31,707 bases of DNA from Cloacimonetes bacterium UBA3900 (GCA_002391675.1 DGFM01000009.1:1-31707), one strand, 5' to 3'. Shown: positions 19,645 to 27,626, numbered from the stretch's first letter. Notes: a model not told the origin generated them from the sequence alone. Numbers and translations are program-made.

Positions 19645-20874
19645 TTACTTATACTGCTGCAGCTTATCGAGTATCTTCTGTTTCTGCTGGTGGAAGTCCT
19701 TGAGCTCGATCACGGTAAGTTCACGGGTGGCAACCATGTTGAGGTTGGTGGGATTGATCCAGACGCCGTTTTTCATCAAGCCGAAGTGCAGATGCGGGCC
19801 GGTGGATTTGCCGGTGGAGCCCACCAGGCCAACCACTTGGCCTTTGCTGACCTTCTGCCCCACTCTCACCTTGATTGCGCTGAGGTGGGCGTGCTGCGTG
19901 ATGAGTCCGTTGGGATGACGGATGCGCACTTGGTTGCCCCAGCCGCCGGAGTAGGATGCGGCGATGACGGTTCCGTCCGCCACGGCGTAGGTCTTGGTGC
20001 CCATAGCAGCCTTGTAGTCTATGCCCTGATGCATGGCCCAACCGCCATAGACAGGATCGATACGGCGTCCGAACTTACTGCGCACGTGCATGGAAGCCAG
20101 CGGGAATCCCACTCCCGAGCCGGAAGACCTCACGATCTTGCCGTCGGGGCCGTAGAGTCCGGTGAGCACGGATTTGGGGCTGGGGTCTTCGTATCGGAAC
20201 AGCTCGTGACTGCCCGCACTCTTGCCCTTGTAGCTCACGTAATAGACTTTGCCGCCGGGGATTAGCTTGCCCTCAAAGTAGCGGAGGTCTGCGAGAACCT
20301 GAAATTCGTCCTCGGTCTTGGCATTCCGTCTGAAATTGATCTTGGTTTCCAGGGCGTTGATGATCTGCTGGGCGGATTGCAGCGGCAGGCCCACTTCCTT
20401 CAAGGAATTGCTCAACGTGCCGGAAAGGTTGCCCTTCAGCAGCTTGGTCACCGTCTTGACGGGCAGCTGTTCTTCCTTGTAGATGAGGCTGTCCGGCGTG
20501 ACGGTGAAGAGATGCCTTAGAGTGGGTTCCTGGATGAAGCTCATCTTCATGATCCGCTGCTTATCGTCTGTAAGCTTGAGCTTGAGCGTATCTCCGGGCT
20601 GGATGGTGGTGACGTCGATAAAGTCTCCAAATTGGAAGGTGACGCGTGCTATTTCCGGTAGCGGGATGCCGTTCTTTTCCATGAGGCCGTAGAGGCTGCC
20701 ATTGGGCGGCACCACTTCCACGATCCACTCGTCTTTGGGAATGGCCTGAGCTACCAACAGTGTATCTATCTGACTCTTTGAGGGTTTACGGTGGGGGTTT
20801 ATGACTCCTAAAAAGGTGAAGGCGATCAAGATCAAGATCACAAGGCCCAACAATATATTTCTTCCGGTAAACAT
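19645..20874 (-). CDS. M23-family peptidoglycan endopeptidase, membrane-anchored
   Basis: A 409-residue cell-wall hydrolase of the LytM/MepM (M23) family that cuts peptide cross-links in peptidoglycan. Residues 8-25 form an N-terminal membrane anchor. Residues about 50-100 (NGSLYGLMEKNGI, QPGDTLKLKL) are a LysM/OapA-like region, followed by an SH3b-like linker up to about 240. The M23 domain spans about 255-375 with zinc ligands His282 and Asp286 in MHQGIDY and His363 in GPHLHFG; HAH at 328-330 is the extra catalytic His pair. All active-site residues are present, so it should be active in the periplasm. It starts 23 bp after the CDF gene and ends the kdd operon; its link to lysine metabolism is not obvious. 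Confidence 0.92.
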   Translation of the reverse strand: MFTGRNILLGLVILILIAFTFLGVINPHRKPSKSQIDTLLVAQAIPKDEWIVEVVPPNGSLYGLMEKNGIPLPEIARVTFQFGDFIDVTTIQPGDTLKLKLTDDKQRIMKMSFIQEPTLRHLFTVTPDSLIYKEEQLPVKTVTKLLKGNLSGTLSNSLKEVGLPLQSAQQIINALETKINFRRNAKTEDEFQVLADLRYFEGKLIPGGKVYYVSYKGKSAGSHELFRYEDPSPKSVLTGLYGPDGKIVRSSGSGVGFPLASMHVRSKFGRRIDPVYGGWAMHQGIDYKAAMGTKTYAVADGTVIAASYSGGWGNQVRIRHPNGLITQHAHLSAIKVRVGQKVSKGQVVGLVGSTGKSTGPHLHFGLMKNGVWINPTNLNMVATRELTVIELKDFHQQKQKILDKLQQYK

Positions 20875-20897
20875 AGAGGTATGAACTCCTTAAGGTT

Positions 20898-21794
20898 TTA
20901 TCCCGAATCAATCTCCAGGGGATGGTAGTGAATGTGCACAGCGCGCAGGGAGCCTTCAAACTCTTTCATGAGCACCTTTTCCACAGCGTCTGAGATGCGA
21001 TTCCCTTCTTCTACGGTGAGGTGCCCGTCCACAGCGATGGTCATATTGATATTGAAATAAGGCCCCAGCCGGTGCACTCCAAGCTCTTCGATGCGGCGCA
21101 CGCCCTCCACGCCCATGGTGAGACGGCGCAGTTGCGAGGCAAACCTATCGTCCGGCATACTGTCCATCAGCTCATGCGAGGAGTCGATGATGATCTCCAC
21201 GCCGGTTTTGGCGATATAGATGGCCACGATGCCGCCTGCTGCGGGGTCCATCCAAAAGTAGCCCAAACGCCCCATCACCACACCCACGATCACCGCTATG
21301 GTGGCCATGATGTCGTTGAGATGGTCGTTTACCAAGGCGCGGATGGTGGGGCTATGCACCTGTTTATTGATCCCTTTGGTGTAGAAATACAGGAACAGCT
21401 TGATCAGCAAGGTGGCGATGGCGGCGTAGAGTGCCAAAGAAGAGGCAGCACGGCCCGGCTCGGATGAGTTGAAGTGGCTGATAACCTTATTGATGGCATC
21501 CATGAAGATGGCAATGGCAGTGGTGAGAATGAAGGCGCCCACCACGATGGCGGCGACGCTTTCCAGCTGCCTGTGCCCATAAGGATGCTCTTTATCGGCG
21601 GGCTTTTTGGCCTGATGCATGAAGATCTTCACGGCGATGTAATAGACCACGTCTGAGGTGGAGTTGATTCCATCTGCCAATAGCGCTGAGGAATGGCCCA
21701 GGATGCCGATCACGGTCTTCATCACCGAGAGCAGCACATTGCTGATGAGGCCGAGGTTTACGCTTCTGGTGGTGAGTGTATCTCTATCCTGCAC
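20898..21794 (-). CDS. Cation diffusion facilitator exporter, Mn-type metal site
   Basis: A 298-residue inner-membrane CDF transporter with six predicted helices and a C-terminal cytoplasmic dimerisation domain (VEGVRRIEELGVHRLGPYFN onward). The TM2 site reads ADGINSTSD and the TM5 site VNDHLND. The metal-binding quartet is therefore Asn44/Asp48 with Asp157/Asp161, instead of the His-Asp or Asp-Asp with His-Asp typical of Zn exporters such as YiiP. Asn-Asp/Asp-Asp is the pattern reported for Mn exporters of the MntE group, so Mn2+ export is inferred. The start is GTG at 21794, with GGAAGT upstream, inside the last 11 bp of kamB; the overlap implies coupling with the lysine genes. Confidence 0.88.
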   Translation of the reverse strand: MQDRDTLTTRSVNLGLISNVLLSVMKTVIGILGHSSALLADGINSTSDVVYYIAVKIFMHQAKKPADKEHPYGHRQLESVAAIVVGAFILTTAIAIFMDAINKVISHFNSSEPGRAASSLALYAAIATLLIKLFLYFYTKGINKQVHSPTIRALVNDHLNDIMATIAVIVGVVMGRLGYFWMDPAAGGIVAIYIAKTGVEIIIDSSHELMDSMPDDRFASQLRRLTMGVEGVRRIEELGVHRLGPYFNINMTIAVDGHLTVEEGNRISDAVEKVLMKEFEGSLRAVHIHYHPLEIDSG

Positions 21795-22800
21795 TGTTCA
21801 CTTCCATGATATCTATGAGATTCAGCTGCGGGAAAGCCGTTCTGAGCCTGGAGCGGAACAGGTCTGCATCCTTGCTTTTATGGCCCATGGCTTCGCTATT
21901 GATGATATATTCCTTGATTTTGAAGGGGATGAGGCACTTGAGCTTGTGCCTGCTTCCCAGCTCCAAAAGCTGATGAACGTTCAGCTTGAGACAATCCGGA
22001 TGCCGCACCAGTACCAAAGCCCCATCTTGAGGAAGCATACTGTAGAGAGTGCCGAGGCTCTTGGGCGTGACGGAGCCGGGGATGTAGATGCCCTGCAGCT
22101 CCGGCTGTGCTTTGGCTGCCTTGATCAGCGTCTGTGCGTCTGCATTCAGCGATGCGCATCCGCTGTCCTGCCAGAGTGTGCCGTCATAGAACTTCAGTTC
22201 CTCAGCAGGCTCAAGCAGGGCAAAGGATTGTGCATCAGCATCATAGACGCTTAAAGACCGGAGTGCGCTCAGGCGTTTGAGCTCCAGCTCCAGCTCGTTC
22301 AGATTGCCAAAGGAAGCGCCCAACACCAGCGCAATGGCGTCGATCCTGGGGCTCAGAGCGATGGACTTCCTATCCAAAGCGCCATCCACCAACACCTTAT
22401 CCGCTCCCAGCTCCAGCATATGCTGAGCCAGCTCTATCTGTGCGGAAGCGGTAGCGGGGCCGGTGATCATGCTCTTGATCAGACCCAGGCTTCTGGCGAT
22501 GAACAGCTCGCGGCCCGGCTCTGCGAGGGAAGCCAGGATCTCCACCCTGCTTCCCAAATCTCGCAAAGCGTTTGAATCACAACAAAACAGCGTGCCGGCA
22601 TAAAGTTGCACCGCCGGCTTGGGCTTTAGGAAGATAGCGTCCTCTTTCTCGCCGTCGATCCCTGTGGAAAACACGCCAAAAGCAAGCGCCCGGTTTCTCC
22701 ACAACAGGTGGTTCAAAAGAGACGTCTTCCCTGCATTTTTACTGGTTCCGACGATGGCTACTATCTTCACCTCATCGTCGGCAATCCACTTAAACTGCAT
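21784..22800 (-). CDS. kamB: KamB-like P-loop protein (lysine 5,6-aminomutase reactivase component?)
   Basis: A 338-residue cytoplasmic protein with a Walker A motif near the N-terminus, AIVGTSKNAGKTSLLN (15-30; Lys25 in GKTS). The GTSKNAGKTS form is typical of P-loop ATPases acting on cofactors or metalloproteins. A candidate second motif is LVDGALDR (about residue 140). The middle is Leu/Ala-rich and no known domain is evident after 200. It starts 6 bp after kamA. In Fusobacterium, clostridia and Ca. Cloacimonas, kamB and kamC accompany the aminomutase genes, and they have been linked to reactivation of the B12-dependent lysine 5,6-aminomutase. The name here rests on the position after kamA and the P-loop; no KamC, KamD or KamE is in the window. 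Confidence 0.6.
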   Translation of the reverse strand: MQFKWIADDEVKIVAIVGTSKNAGKTSLLNHLLWRNRALAFGVFSTGIDGEKEDAIFLKPKPAVQLYAGTLFCCDSNALRDLGSRVEILASLAEPGRELFIARSLGLIKSMITGPATASAQIELAQHMLELGADKVLVDGALDRKSIALSPRIDAIALVLGASFGNLNELELELKRLSALRSLSVYDADAQSFALLEPAEELKFYDGTLWQDSGCASLNADAQTLIKAAKAQPELQGIYIPGSVTPKSLGTLYSMLPQDGALVLVRHPDCLKLNVHQLLELGSRHKLKCLIPFKIKEYIINSEAMGHKSKDADLFRSRLRTAFPQLNLIDIMEVNSAG

Positions 22801-22806
22801 TCAGCC

Positions 22807-24075
22807 TCAGTTGAGTTTACGTTTGTTTCTCCTCGTATCGGAGGGCCCCATGGATACTTTCTTGCCGCGGATCAAGCTCATCACGCCTTCGGTGGAGCAT
22901 CTTTCTTCTTTGAGGGAGCTCACGTAGTTGGCGGGGTCTTGCGCTTGATATTCCGGCTCGGTATAGGCGGTGATGAATCCTTCGTAGTTACGCAGGATCA
23001 CACGTCCCGGGGCTTGTGAAATGACGTAGTTTGGCATCACGGGAATCTTGCCGCCGCCACCGGGCGCATCCACCACGTAGGTGGGAATGCAGAGTCCGGA
23101 AGTATGGCCGCGCAGTGATTCCATGATTTCTATGCCTTTGGCGACCGGCGTGCGGAAGTGGCTGATGCCTTCGGAGAGGTCGCATTGATAGATATAGTAA
23201 GGACGGACGCGGTTGCGCACCAAGCCGTGCACCAGCTCTTTCATCACGTCCACCTGGTCGTTGATGCCTTTTAGCAATACGCTTTGGTTGCTCACCACCA
23301 CGCCGCTTTCCGCGATTCTGGCCAATGCGGCTCTGGAATCTTCGCAAAGTTCGTTGATGTGGTTGAAGTGTGTATTGAGCCAGAGGCGTTTGTATTTCTT
23401 GAGTACGTTAAGCAGGCTGTCTGTAAAGCGTTGCGGCAACACCACAGGCGTGCGGGTACCCAGGCGAACGATGTCCACGTGCTCGATCTCCATCAGCTTG
23501 CCCAGTATCTCATCCAGCCGTTCATCGCCCAAGGTGAGCGGATCACCGCCGCTGAGGATGACGTCGCGTACTTCCTTGTGTTCGCGGATGTATTCGATGG
23601 CTCTGTCCACATTTTCTTTGGGCATGGGCGCATCGTGTTCACCTGCTTTTCTGCGGCGCGTGCAATGGCGGCAATACATGGCGCACTGGTCGGTAAGCAG
23701 CAGCAACACACGATCCGGATAGCGATGCGTCATTCCCGGCACGGGTGCATCTTCGTCTTCGCTGAGTGGGTCTGCCATATCCACGTGTGCGATGTGGCTT
23801 TCCTCAATCCTGGGGATGGCTTGTTTGCGGATCGGGTCGTTGGGGTTGTTGGGGTCTATCAGTGAAAGATAATGTGGCGTGATGGCCATACGGAAGCTGA
23901 AGGAATCGCTCTGGGCCACCGCCTCCTCTTCCGGAAGCAGCTCAAGATATTGACGCAGGGTGTCAAAATCTGTGATGCGATTGCGCAGCTGCCAGTGCCA
24001 ATCATTCCACTCTTCCTTGGTGCCCATGCTGCGGATGGGCTTGAGCTCAAGGTTTTTTGCTTGGATGGGATTCAT
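22807..24075 (-). CDS. kamA: Lysine 2,3-aminomutase
   Basis: KamA converts L-lysine to L-beta-lysine, the first step of lysine fermentation, by radical-SAM chemistry with PLP. The 422 residues fit the family. The iron-sulfur motif is CAMYCRHC (Cys131, Cys135, Cys138), followed by TRRRKAG. SGGDPL (175-180) is the SAM-contact block. Lys343 in APGGGGKIPV is the probable PLP lysine, and Asp299 (CDLSEG) and Asp336 (VVDAPGG) match the residues that bind the substrate amino group. The C-terminal tail is of normal length. GGGAGG lies 4 bases before the ATG. It lies 12 bp after kdd, so it is one transcript. EF-P-lysine mutase EpmB is shorter and lacks the C-terminal part, so it is excluded. Confidence 0.96.
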   Translation of the reverse strand: MNPIQAKNLELKPIRSMGTKEEWNDWHWQLRNRITDFDTLRQYLELLPEEEAVAQSDSFSFRMAITPHYLSLIDPNNPNDPIRKQAIPRIEESHIAHVDMADPLSEDEDAPVPGMTHRYPDRVLLLLTDQCAMYCRHCTRRRKAGEHDAPMPKENVDRAIEYIREHKEVRDVILSGGDPLTLGDERLDEILGKLMEIEHVDIVRLGTRTPVVLPQRFTDSLLNVLKKYKRLWLNTHFNHINELCEDSRAALARIAESGVVVSNQSVLLKGINDQVDVMKELVHGLVRNRVRPYYIYQCDLSEGISHFRTPVAKGIEIMESLRGHTSGLCIPTYVVDAPGGGGKIPVMPNYVISQAPGRVILRNYEGFITAYTEPEYQAQDPANYVSSLKEERCSTEGVMSLIRGKKVSMGPSDTRRNKRKLN

Positions 24076-24087
24076 TTTACCTCCCTA

Positions 24088-25146
24088 TTAGTCTGTATAG
24101 CGCTCTTTGAAGAGCTTCATGAGTACGGGGTTACGACGCAAGAGGTCGAGCGAGATCATGGCATGATTTCTGGCATAGCCATTGCCCAGGATCATATCCA
24201 CATCAGCGCCGATGCCTTCTGCGCCCAAAGCTGCCTTGGTGAAGGAAGTGGCCATACTGAAGAAGTAGACCAAGCCACGGTCTTTGCAGGCCATGATGCT
24301 GGGCAGCTCGGTATCTTCGATGTTGACCACGTTGATCACCACGTCTGCCATCTTGCCGTCTGTGAGGCGCGAAACTTCTCTCTGGATGGTGATGGCGTCG
24401 TTTGCCTGTGCCAAAATCATCTCATCGCAACCGGTAGCCATAAGTGTCTCACGGTAGTTGGGATTACGCACCACACCGATCACCTTTCCGCTCACGCCGG
24501 CACGTTCCTTGGCCACGGCGTTGCAGAGGATACCGCTTTTGCCATTGGCGCCGATGATCACCACCGTATCGCCGGGTTTGACCAAGCGCTCGGTCTGAGC
24601 AGGTGCGCCGGCTACGTCCAAGACGCTGAGGGCGAGGTTTTCGTCCATATCATCCGGCAGCTTGGCATAGATGCCGCTGGAGAAGAGCACGGCCTGACCG
24701 TCGATCTCCACCTGATCCTTATCCAACAGCACTTTATTGACCTTATTGATCTTGAGCGGCGTCAGCGAAAGCGAGACCAGGGTAGCGATCTTATCGCCCA
24801 CCTTCACCTCGTCTTTCATCTCAAAATTGGGCCCGATCTTGGCCACACGTCCGATCAACATTCCGCCGGAACCGGTATCTTCGTTTTTGTGTTTGCCGGT
24901 GCGGTCTGTAAGCTCGATGGCGTGCTCGGCAAAGGCCTTCTCGATGTCCTTGTGCCCCTGGTCGATGAGCTTGTTCTTGATCTGATGGAAGGATGCACTA
25001 TCCACATTGAGCCTGATCACGTCGATCAGCATCTCGTTATCCCAAATCTGGGTAAAATCGTTGTTCAAAACCTTAGCCGGTTGGGGTAATACTCCCTGTG
25101 GCTCGACTACACGATGTGTTCCATAACGGCAACCGCCTGTTTTCAT
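24088..25146 (-). CDS. kdd: L-erythro-3,5-diaminohexanoate dehydrogenase
   Basis: Kdd oxidatively deaminates 3,5-diaminohexanoate to 5-amino-3-oxohexanoate with NAD+, the third step of lysine fermentation. The 352-residue protein shows the family N-terminus GCRYGTHRVVEPQGVLPQP (about 5-23) and DNEMLIDVIRLNVDSASF. The Rossmann motif VVIIGANGKSG is at 195-205. TGSGGMLIGRV (about 91-101) is a further conserved block. Its family is a distant medium-chain dehydrogenase without the alcohol dehydrogenase zinc motifs. A TTGACA promoter lies about 60 bp upstream, and GGAGG precedes the ATG, so it is the first gene of the operon kdd-kamA-kamB-CDF-M23. Confidence 0.95.
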   Translation of the reverse strand: MKTGGCRYGTHRVVEPQGVLPQPAKVLNNDFTQIWDNEMLIDVIRLNVDSASFHQIKNKLIDQGHKDIEKAFAEHAIELTDRTGKHKNEDTGSGGMLIGRVAKIGPNFEMKDEVKVGDKIATLVSLSLTPLKINKVNKVLLDKDQVEIDGQAVLFSSGIYAKLPDDMDENLALSVLDVAGAPAQTERLVKPGDTVVIIGANGKSGILCNAVAKERAGVSGKVIGVVRNPNYRETLMATGCDEMILAQANDAITIQREVSRLTDGKMADVVINVVNIEDTELPSIMACKDRGLVYFFSMATSFTKAALGAEGIGADVDMILGNGYARNHAMISLDLLRRNPVLMKLFKERYTD

Positions 25147-25205
25147 TCGGAACCTCCATATTTATCTTATTTTATAATAGTTTAAATGAAATTATGCCTC
25201 GTATA

Positions 25206-25235
25206 CCAAGATAATAAACGACGGGCTTTTGTCAA
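25206..25235 (-). promoter_or_regulatory. Promoter candidate for the kdd-kamA operon
   Basis: Perfect TTGACA (25230-25235, minus strand), 17 bases, then ATCTTGG (25206-25212), identical in both boxes and spacing to 1689-1718. An AT-rich leader of about 50 nt follows. An alternative weak -10, TATCTT, overlaps it. Confidence 0.5.
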
Positions 25236-25295
25236 TTATTATCTGAAACCCTGCGCTGAAATTGCCAAAATAGAAGCACCCAAAATCGGTGTACG

Positions 25296-25313
25296 GGCGG
25301 TCGCCGAACCGCC
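25296..25313. repeat. REP-like palindrome
   Basis: GGCGGT-CGCCGA-ACCGCC (18 bp), preceded by GTACG. The same arms, with loop TCAGCG, occur at 27655-27672, where CGTAC follows; degenerate versions are at 27627-27646 and near 28830. Confidence 0.6.
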
Positions 25314-25630
25314 GCCGCCCAAAAATAGCACGCATACCCCGAAACAGGCGTCAGCGACAGACTACCCTATCAAACGGCGACTCAGTGACCCTGCCTCACA
25401 AATTACAGCCCGCTGAAATGTCCCCTCACTATATACCCTGACGACCCGGCTGAGATCTCATCCCCACCAGAAAAATATCTTGTAACTGACTGACAGGGAA
25501 AGCTATACAAATCAGTCAAATATATACCCTATTCTGTGGATGTGAAAATACCTGAAAGGCCGCATCATTACTGCCCCGTGCAAACAACACTCAGCAAAAC
25601 CCGCACCACAACTGCCAGCCCATCGGCTCA

Positions 25631-25808
25631 CATCCGTGGAGAATTCTCTTTTACCTATGGTCTCGATCTTCACCACAGAGCTTTCCCAATTATGACTTAT
25701 CCACCCCGCCCTAATCCACCCATCCGTGCACATCCGTGTTCATCCGTGGAAAAATGAAGCCAGCGGTAGCTGGCCCTTTAATTTGTGTAAATTCGTGTAA
25801 TTCGTGGA
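25631..25808 (+). repeat. 10-bp-periodic ATCCGTG repeats, first cluster
   Basis: CATCCGTGGA stands alone at 25631, then CATCCGTGCA, CATCCGTGTT and CATCCGTGGA run head to tail at 25721-25750. Related TTTGTGTAA, TTCGTGTAA and TTCGTGGA units lie at about 25782-25808, inside the 3' end of the lipoprotein gene. A second cluster is at 27711-27760. The units are unlike a CRISPR array: they are far too short and have no spacers. Confidence 0.7.
25759..25774 (-). terminator. Weak terminator candidate after the small lipoprotein gene
   Basis: GCCAGC/GCTGGC with a four-base loop, followed on the minus strand by TTCATTTTT. The stem is short and the T-run is delayed by three bases, so it may be only a weak terminator. 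Confidence 0.4.
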
Positions 25809-26236
25809 CTCTTAATATACTCCTGATTGCCGTGCAGCTTCCAAGCAACGCCGTCATGGTAGAAATAGCTGAGGTCACCGTTGTCTTCCGGTTCCTCACT
25901 GACCACGGTTCCTTCGCTGGAAATCAGCGACATCCTGAAGCTGGCCGTCGCATAATCGCCGCTGAAAGCCACCTTCACCTCCGAGATTTCAAGCAGCGGA
26001 TAGCGCCCCATCCTGTCCAGCCAAAGCTGTCTCAGCTGCATCCTTTGCATCCCATCGTGCCGGTAATCTATGGAAGTATGCGCCATGATGCCATTTACAT
26101 CGCCCCGATTGTAGTATTGACTGATCTCGTAGAGGATATCCTCAATCTCACGTTCGCCGATCTGCTCCGGCGAGGAAATACCGCAGGCAGTAAGCAGCAG
26201 CAAAAATGGAATCAGCAAGATGCGTAAAACTTTCAT
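25778..26236 (-). CDS. Small lipoprotein, possibly NTF2/SnoaL-like fold
   Basis: A 152-residue lipoprotein: MKVLRILLIPFLLLLTAC is a type II signal with Cys18 lipidated. The mature part begins IEDILYEISQYYNRGDVNGIMAHTSIDYRHDG and later has a strand-rich half (ISEVKVAFSGDYATASFRMSL, YHDGVAWKLHG). A helical start with NRGDVNGIM followed by beta strands is the usual look of NTF2/SnoaL-like proteins; this is inferred, not established. The start is the ATG at 26236 with GGAAAGG upstream, two bases beyond the methyltransferase stop; the in-frame TTG at 26242 is within that gene. The last ten residues (SPRITRIYTN) are encoded by the CGTG-type repeat, so the C-terminus may have been replaced by repeat insertion. 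No function is known. Confidence 0.75.
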   Translation of the reverse strand: MKVLRILLIPFLLLLTACGISSPEQIGEREIEDILYEISQYYNRGDVNGIMAHTSIDYRHDGMQRMQLRQLWLDRMGRYPLLEISEVKVAFSGDYATASFRMSLISSEGTVVSEEPEDNGDLSYFYHDGVAWKLHGNQEYIKSPRITRIYTN

Positions 26237-26238
26237 AT

Positions 26239-27606
26239 TCAAGACCTTTCCAGGATGACCAAACTCTCGATGTGCCAGGTTTGTGGAAACATATCAAAGG
26301 CCTCCACGCTCATCAGCCGGAAGCCGCCCTCATCACAAAGAATCTGCAGATCGCGCACCAAAGTGATGGGATAGCAGCTCATGTAGATCACCTTCGATGC
26401 CGGCGAAGCGATAATCGCCTCCAAAACTGCTCTCTGCGCTCCCGTACGCGGCGGATCAAGCACCACGTTCAGTCTGGAGGAGCCAGCCTGCATCTCTGCC
26501 ACCAAATCAGGCATGGCAGCCGCGCAATCCGCATTGATAAAGCTGATGTTGTCCACTGCGTTCAACTGCGCATTGTACTCTGCATCCTTCGTAGCGGCGG
26601 GATTGGTTTCTATGCAGAGTGTCCGCGCCGTCTTAGCCGCACACACGATGCCGATGCTGCCGCTGCCGCTGTAGGCATCTATCAGGGTGCAGCCTTCCTC
26701 CACCTCACTTCTGATCCGCTCCAGCAGCAGCTCCGCCACCCTGCCATTCGCCTGCCAAAAGCTCTGATAATGCACCCTGAAGCGCTTATCCAGCAGCTCA
26801 TCCATCAGATACGGCTTGCCGTAAAGCAGCTTCTCTTCATCTCCCAGAATCACGTTGGTGACCTCTCTATTGATGTTTTGCACGATGCCCACCAGGTTGG
26901 GGAATTCCGTGCTCAGCTTTTTGACCAACAGCCCGCTGAAAGGCAGCTTGGCACTGCGCGTCACCAAGATCAACAGCAACCGGCTCTCGTCTTTGGAGCT
27001 GCGGATACCGATATGCCGCAGATGCCCCGTGTGCCCAGCCTCATCATAGGCTGTTACCTTGGCTTTGGCACACAGCTCCATCACCCTCGCCGCCAAGCGG
27101 TCAAAGACGGGCGGATGGATGCGGCACTGCGCGTGCGTCACCACCTGATGCGTACCGGGCTTATAGATACCAAAGCTCAGCCCCGCATCACTTTGCGCTA
27201 CAGGCATGAATACTTTGTTGCGATAGTGAAACTCTCTCGGCGAGGGATGTATCACCTCCGGAATCACCTGCATCCCTTTGCCGGTGAAAAGCTCCTGCAG
27301 CAGCTCCAGCTTGTATTTGAGCTGTGAGGCATAGCTGAGGTCTTGCCAATCGCAGCCTCCACAGGCCCGCTCGGGTCCGAAAGATGGGCAAAGCTCAGCA
27401 GGAACAGCTTCGCCCCGGGAAATGTAGCTCTGCACCTCGGCAAAAGCGTGATCCTTACGGCTTTTGGTGACGGCCACATCCACCACATCACCGGGATGGG
27501 CATAGGGCACGAAGATGGCCAAACCATCATCAAAGCCGAGTCCGTAGCCGCCCAAGGCGTGCTTTTCTATCTTGAGGCTTTTGATTTTCTTGTTCATCTT
27601 CTTCAT
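26239..27606 (-). CDS. TrmA/RlmD-family RNA (uracil-C5)-methyltransferase
   Basis: A 455-residue SAM-dependent enzyme that methylates C5 of uridine in rRNA or tRNA. An N-terminal TRAM domain (about 8-65) is followed by iron-sulfur cysteines Cys73, Cys82 and Cys85 (CPSFGPERACGGC, spacing C-x8-C-x2-C, longer than the C-x5-C-x2-C of E. coli RlmD) and a later Cys in HAQCRIHP. The Rossmann motif I is DAYSGSGSIGI, the NPPY-equivalent is LDPPRTG, and the catalytic Cys is in YMSCYPITLVRD. That block is usually SCNP; here the Asn is Tyr. RlmD, RlmCD or TrmA specificity cannot be read from sequence, so no symbol is given. ATG at 27606 has only a weak ribosome site; the in-frame ATG at 27597 is an alternative. 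Confidence 0.88.
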   Translation of the reverse strand: MKKMNKKIKSLKIEKHALGGYGLGFDDGLAIFVPYAHPGDVVDVAVTKSRKDHAFAEVQSYISRGEAVPAELCPSFGPERACGGCDWQDLSYASQLKYKLELLQELFTGKGMQVIPEVIHPSPREFHYRNKVFMPVAQSDAGLSFGIYKPGTHQVVTHAQCRIHPPVFDRLAARVMELCAKAKVTAYDEAGHTGHLRHIGIRSSKDESRLLLILVTRSAKLPFSGLLVKKLSTEFPNLVGIVQNINREVTNVILGDEEKLLYGKPYLMDELLDKRFRVHYQSFWQANGRVAELLLERIRSEVEEGCTLIDAYSGSGSIGIVCAAKTARTLCIETNPAATKDAEYNAQLNAVDNISFINADCAAAMPDLVAEMQAGSSRLNVVLDPPRTGAQRAVLEAIIASPASKVIYMSCYPITLVRDLQILCDEGGFRLMSVEAFDMFPQTWHIESLVILERS

Positions 27607-27626
27607 CTGATCGTGATGCCTTTATT

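Larger units (their letters stand above)
25147..25777. other. Gene-free region with small repeats
   Basis: No gene is supported in this 631-bp gap. It holds the kdd leader and promoter, a REP-like palindrome (25296-25313), two copies of TATATACCCT (near 25431 and 25521), the ATCCGTG decamer repeats from 25631 and a terminator-like hairpin at 25759-25774. Composition changes abruptly after 25320 and Shine-Dalgarno motifs are lacking. Confidence 0.6.

Noticed and set aside
22807..24075. EpmB (EF-P lysine aminomutase) instead of KamA
   Set aside because: The protein is longer, has the KamA C-terminal extension and the Asp pair for the substrate amino group, and lies directly after kdd.
25721..25750. 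CRISPR array
   Set aside because: The units are 10 bp, directly abutting, without spacers; there are no cas genes.
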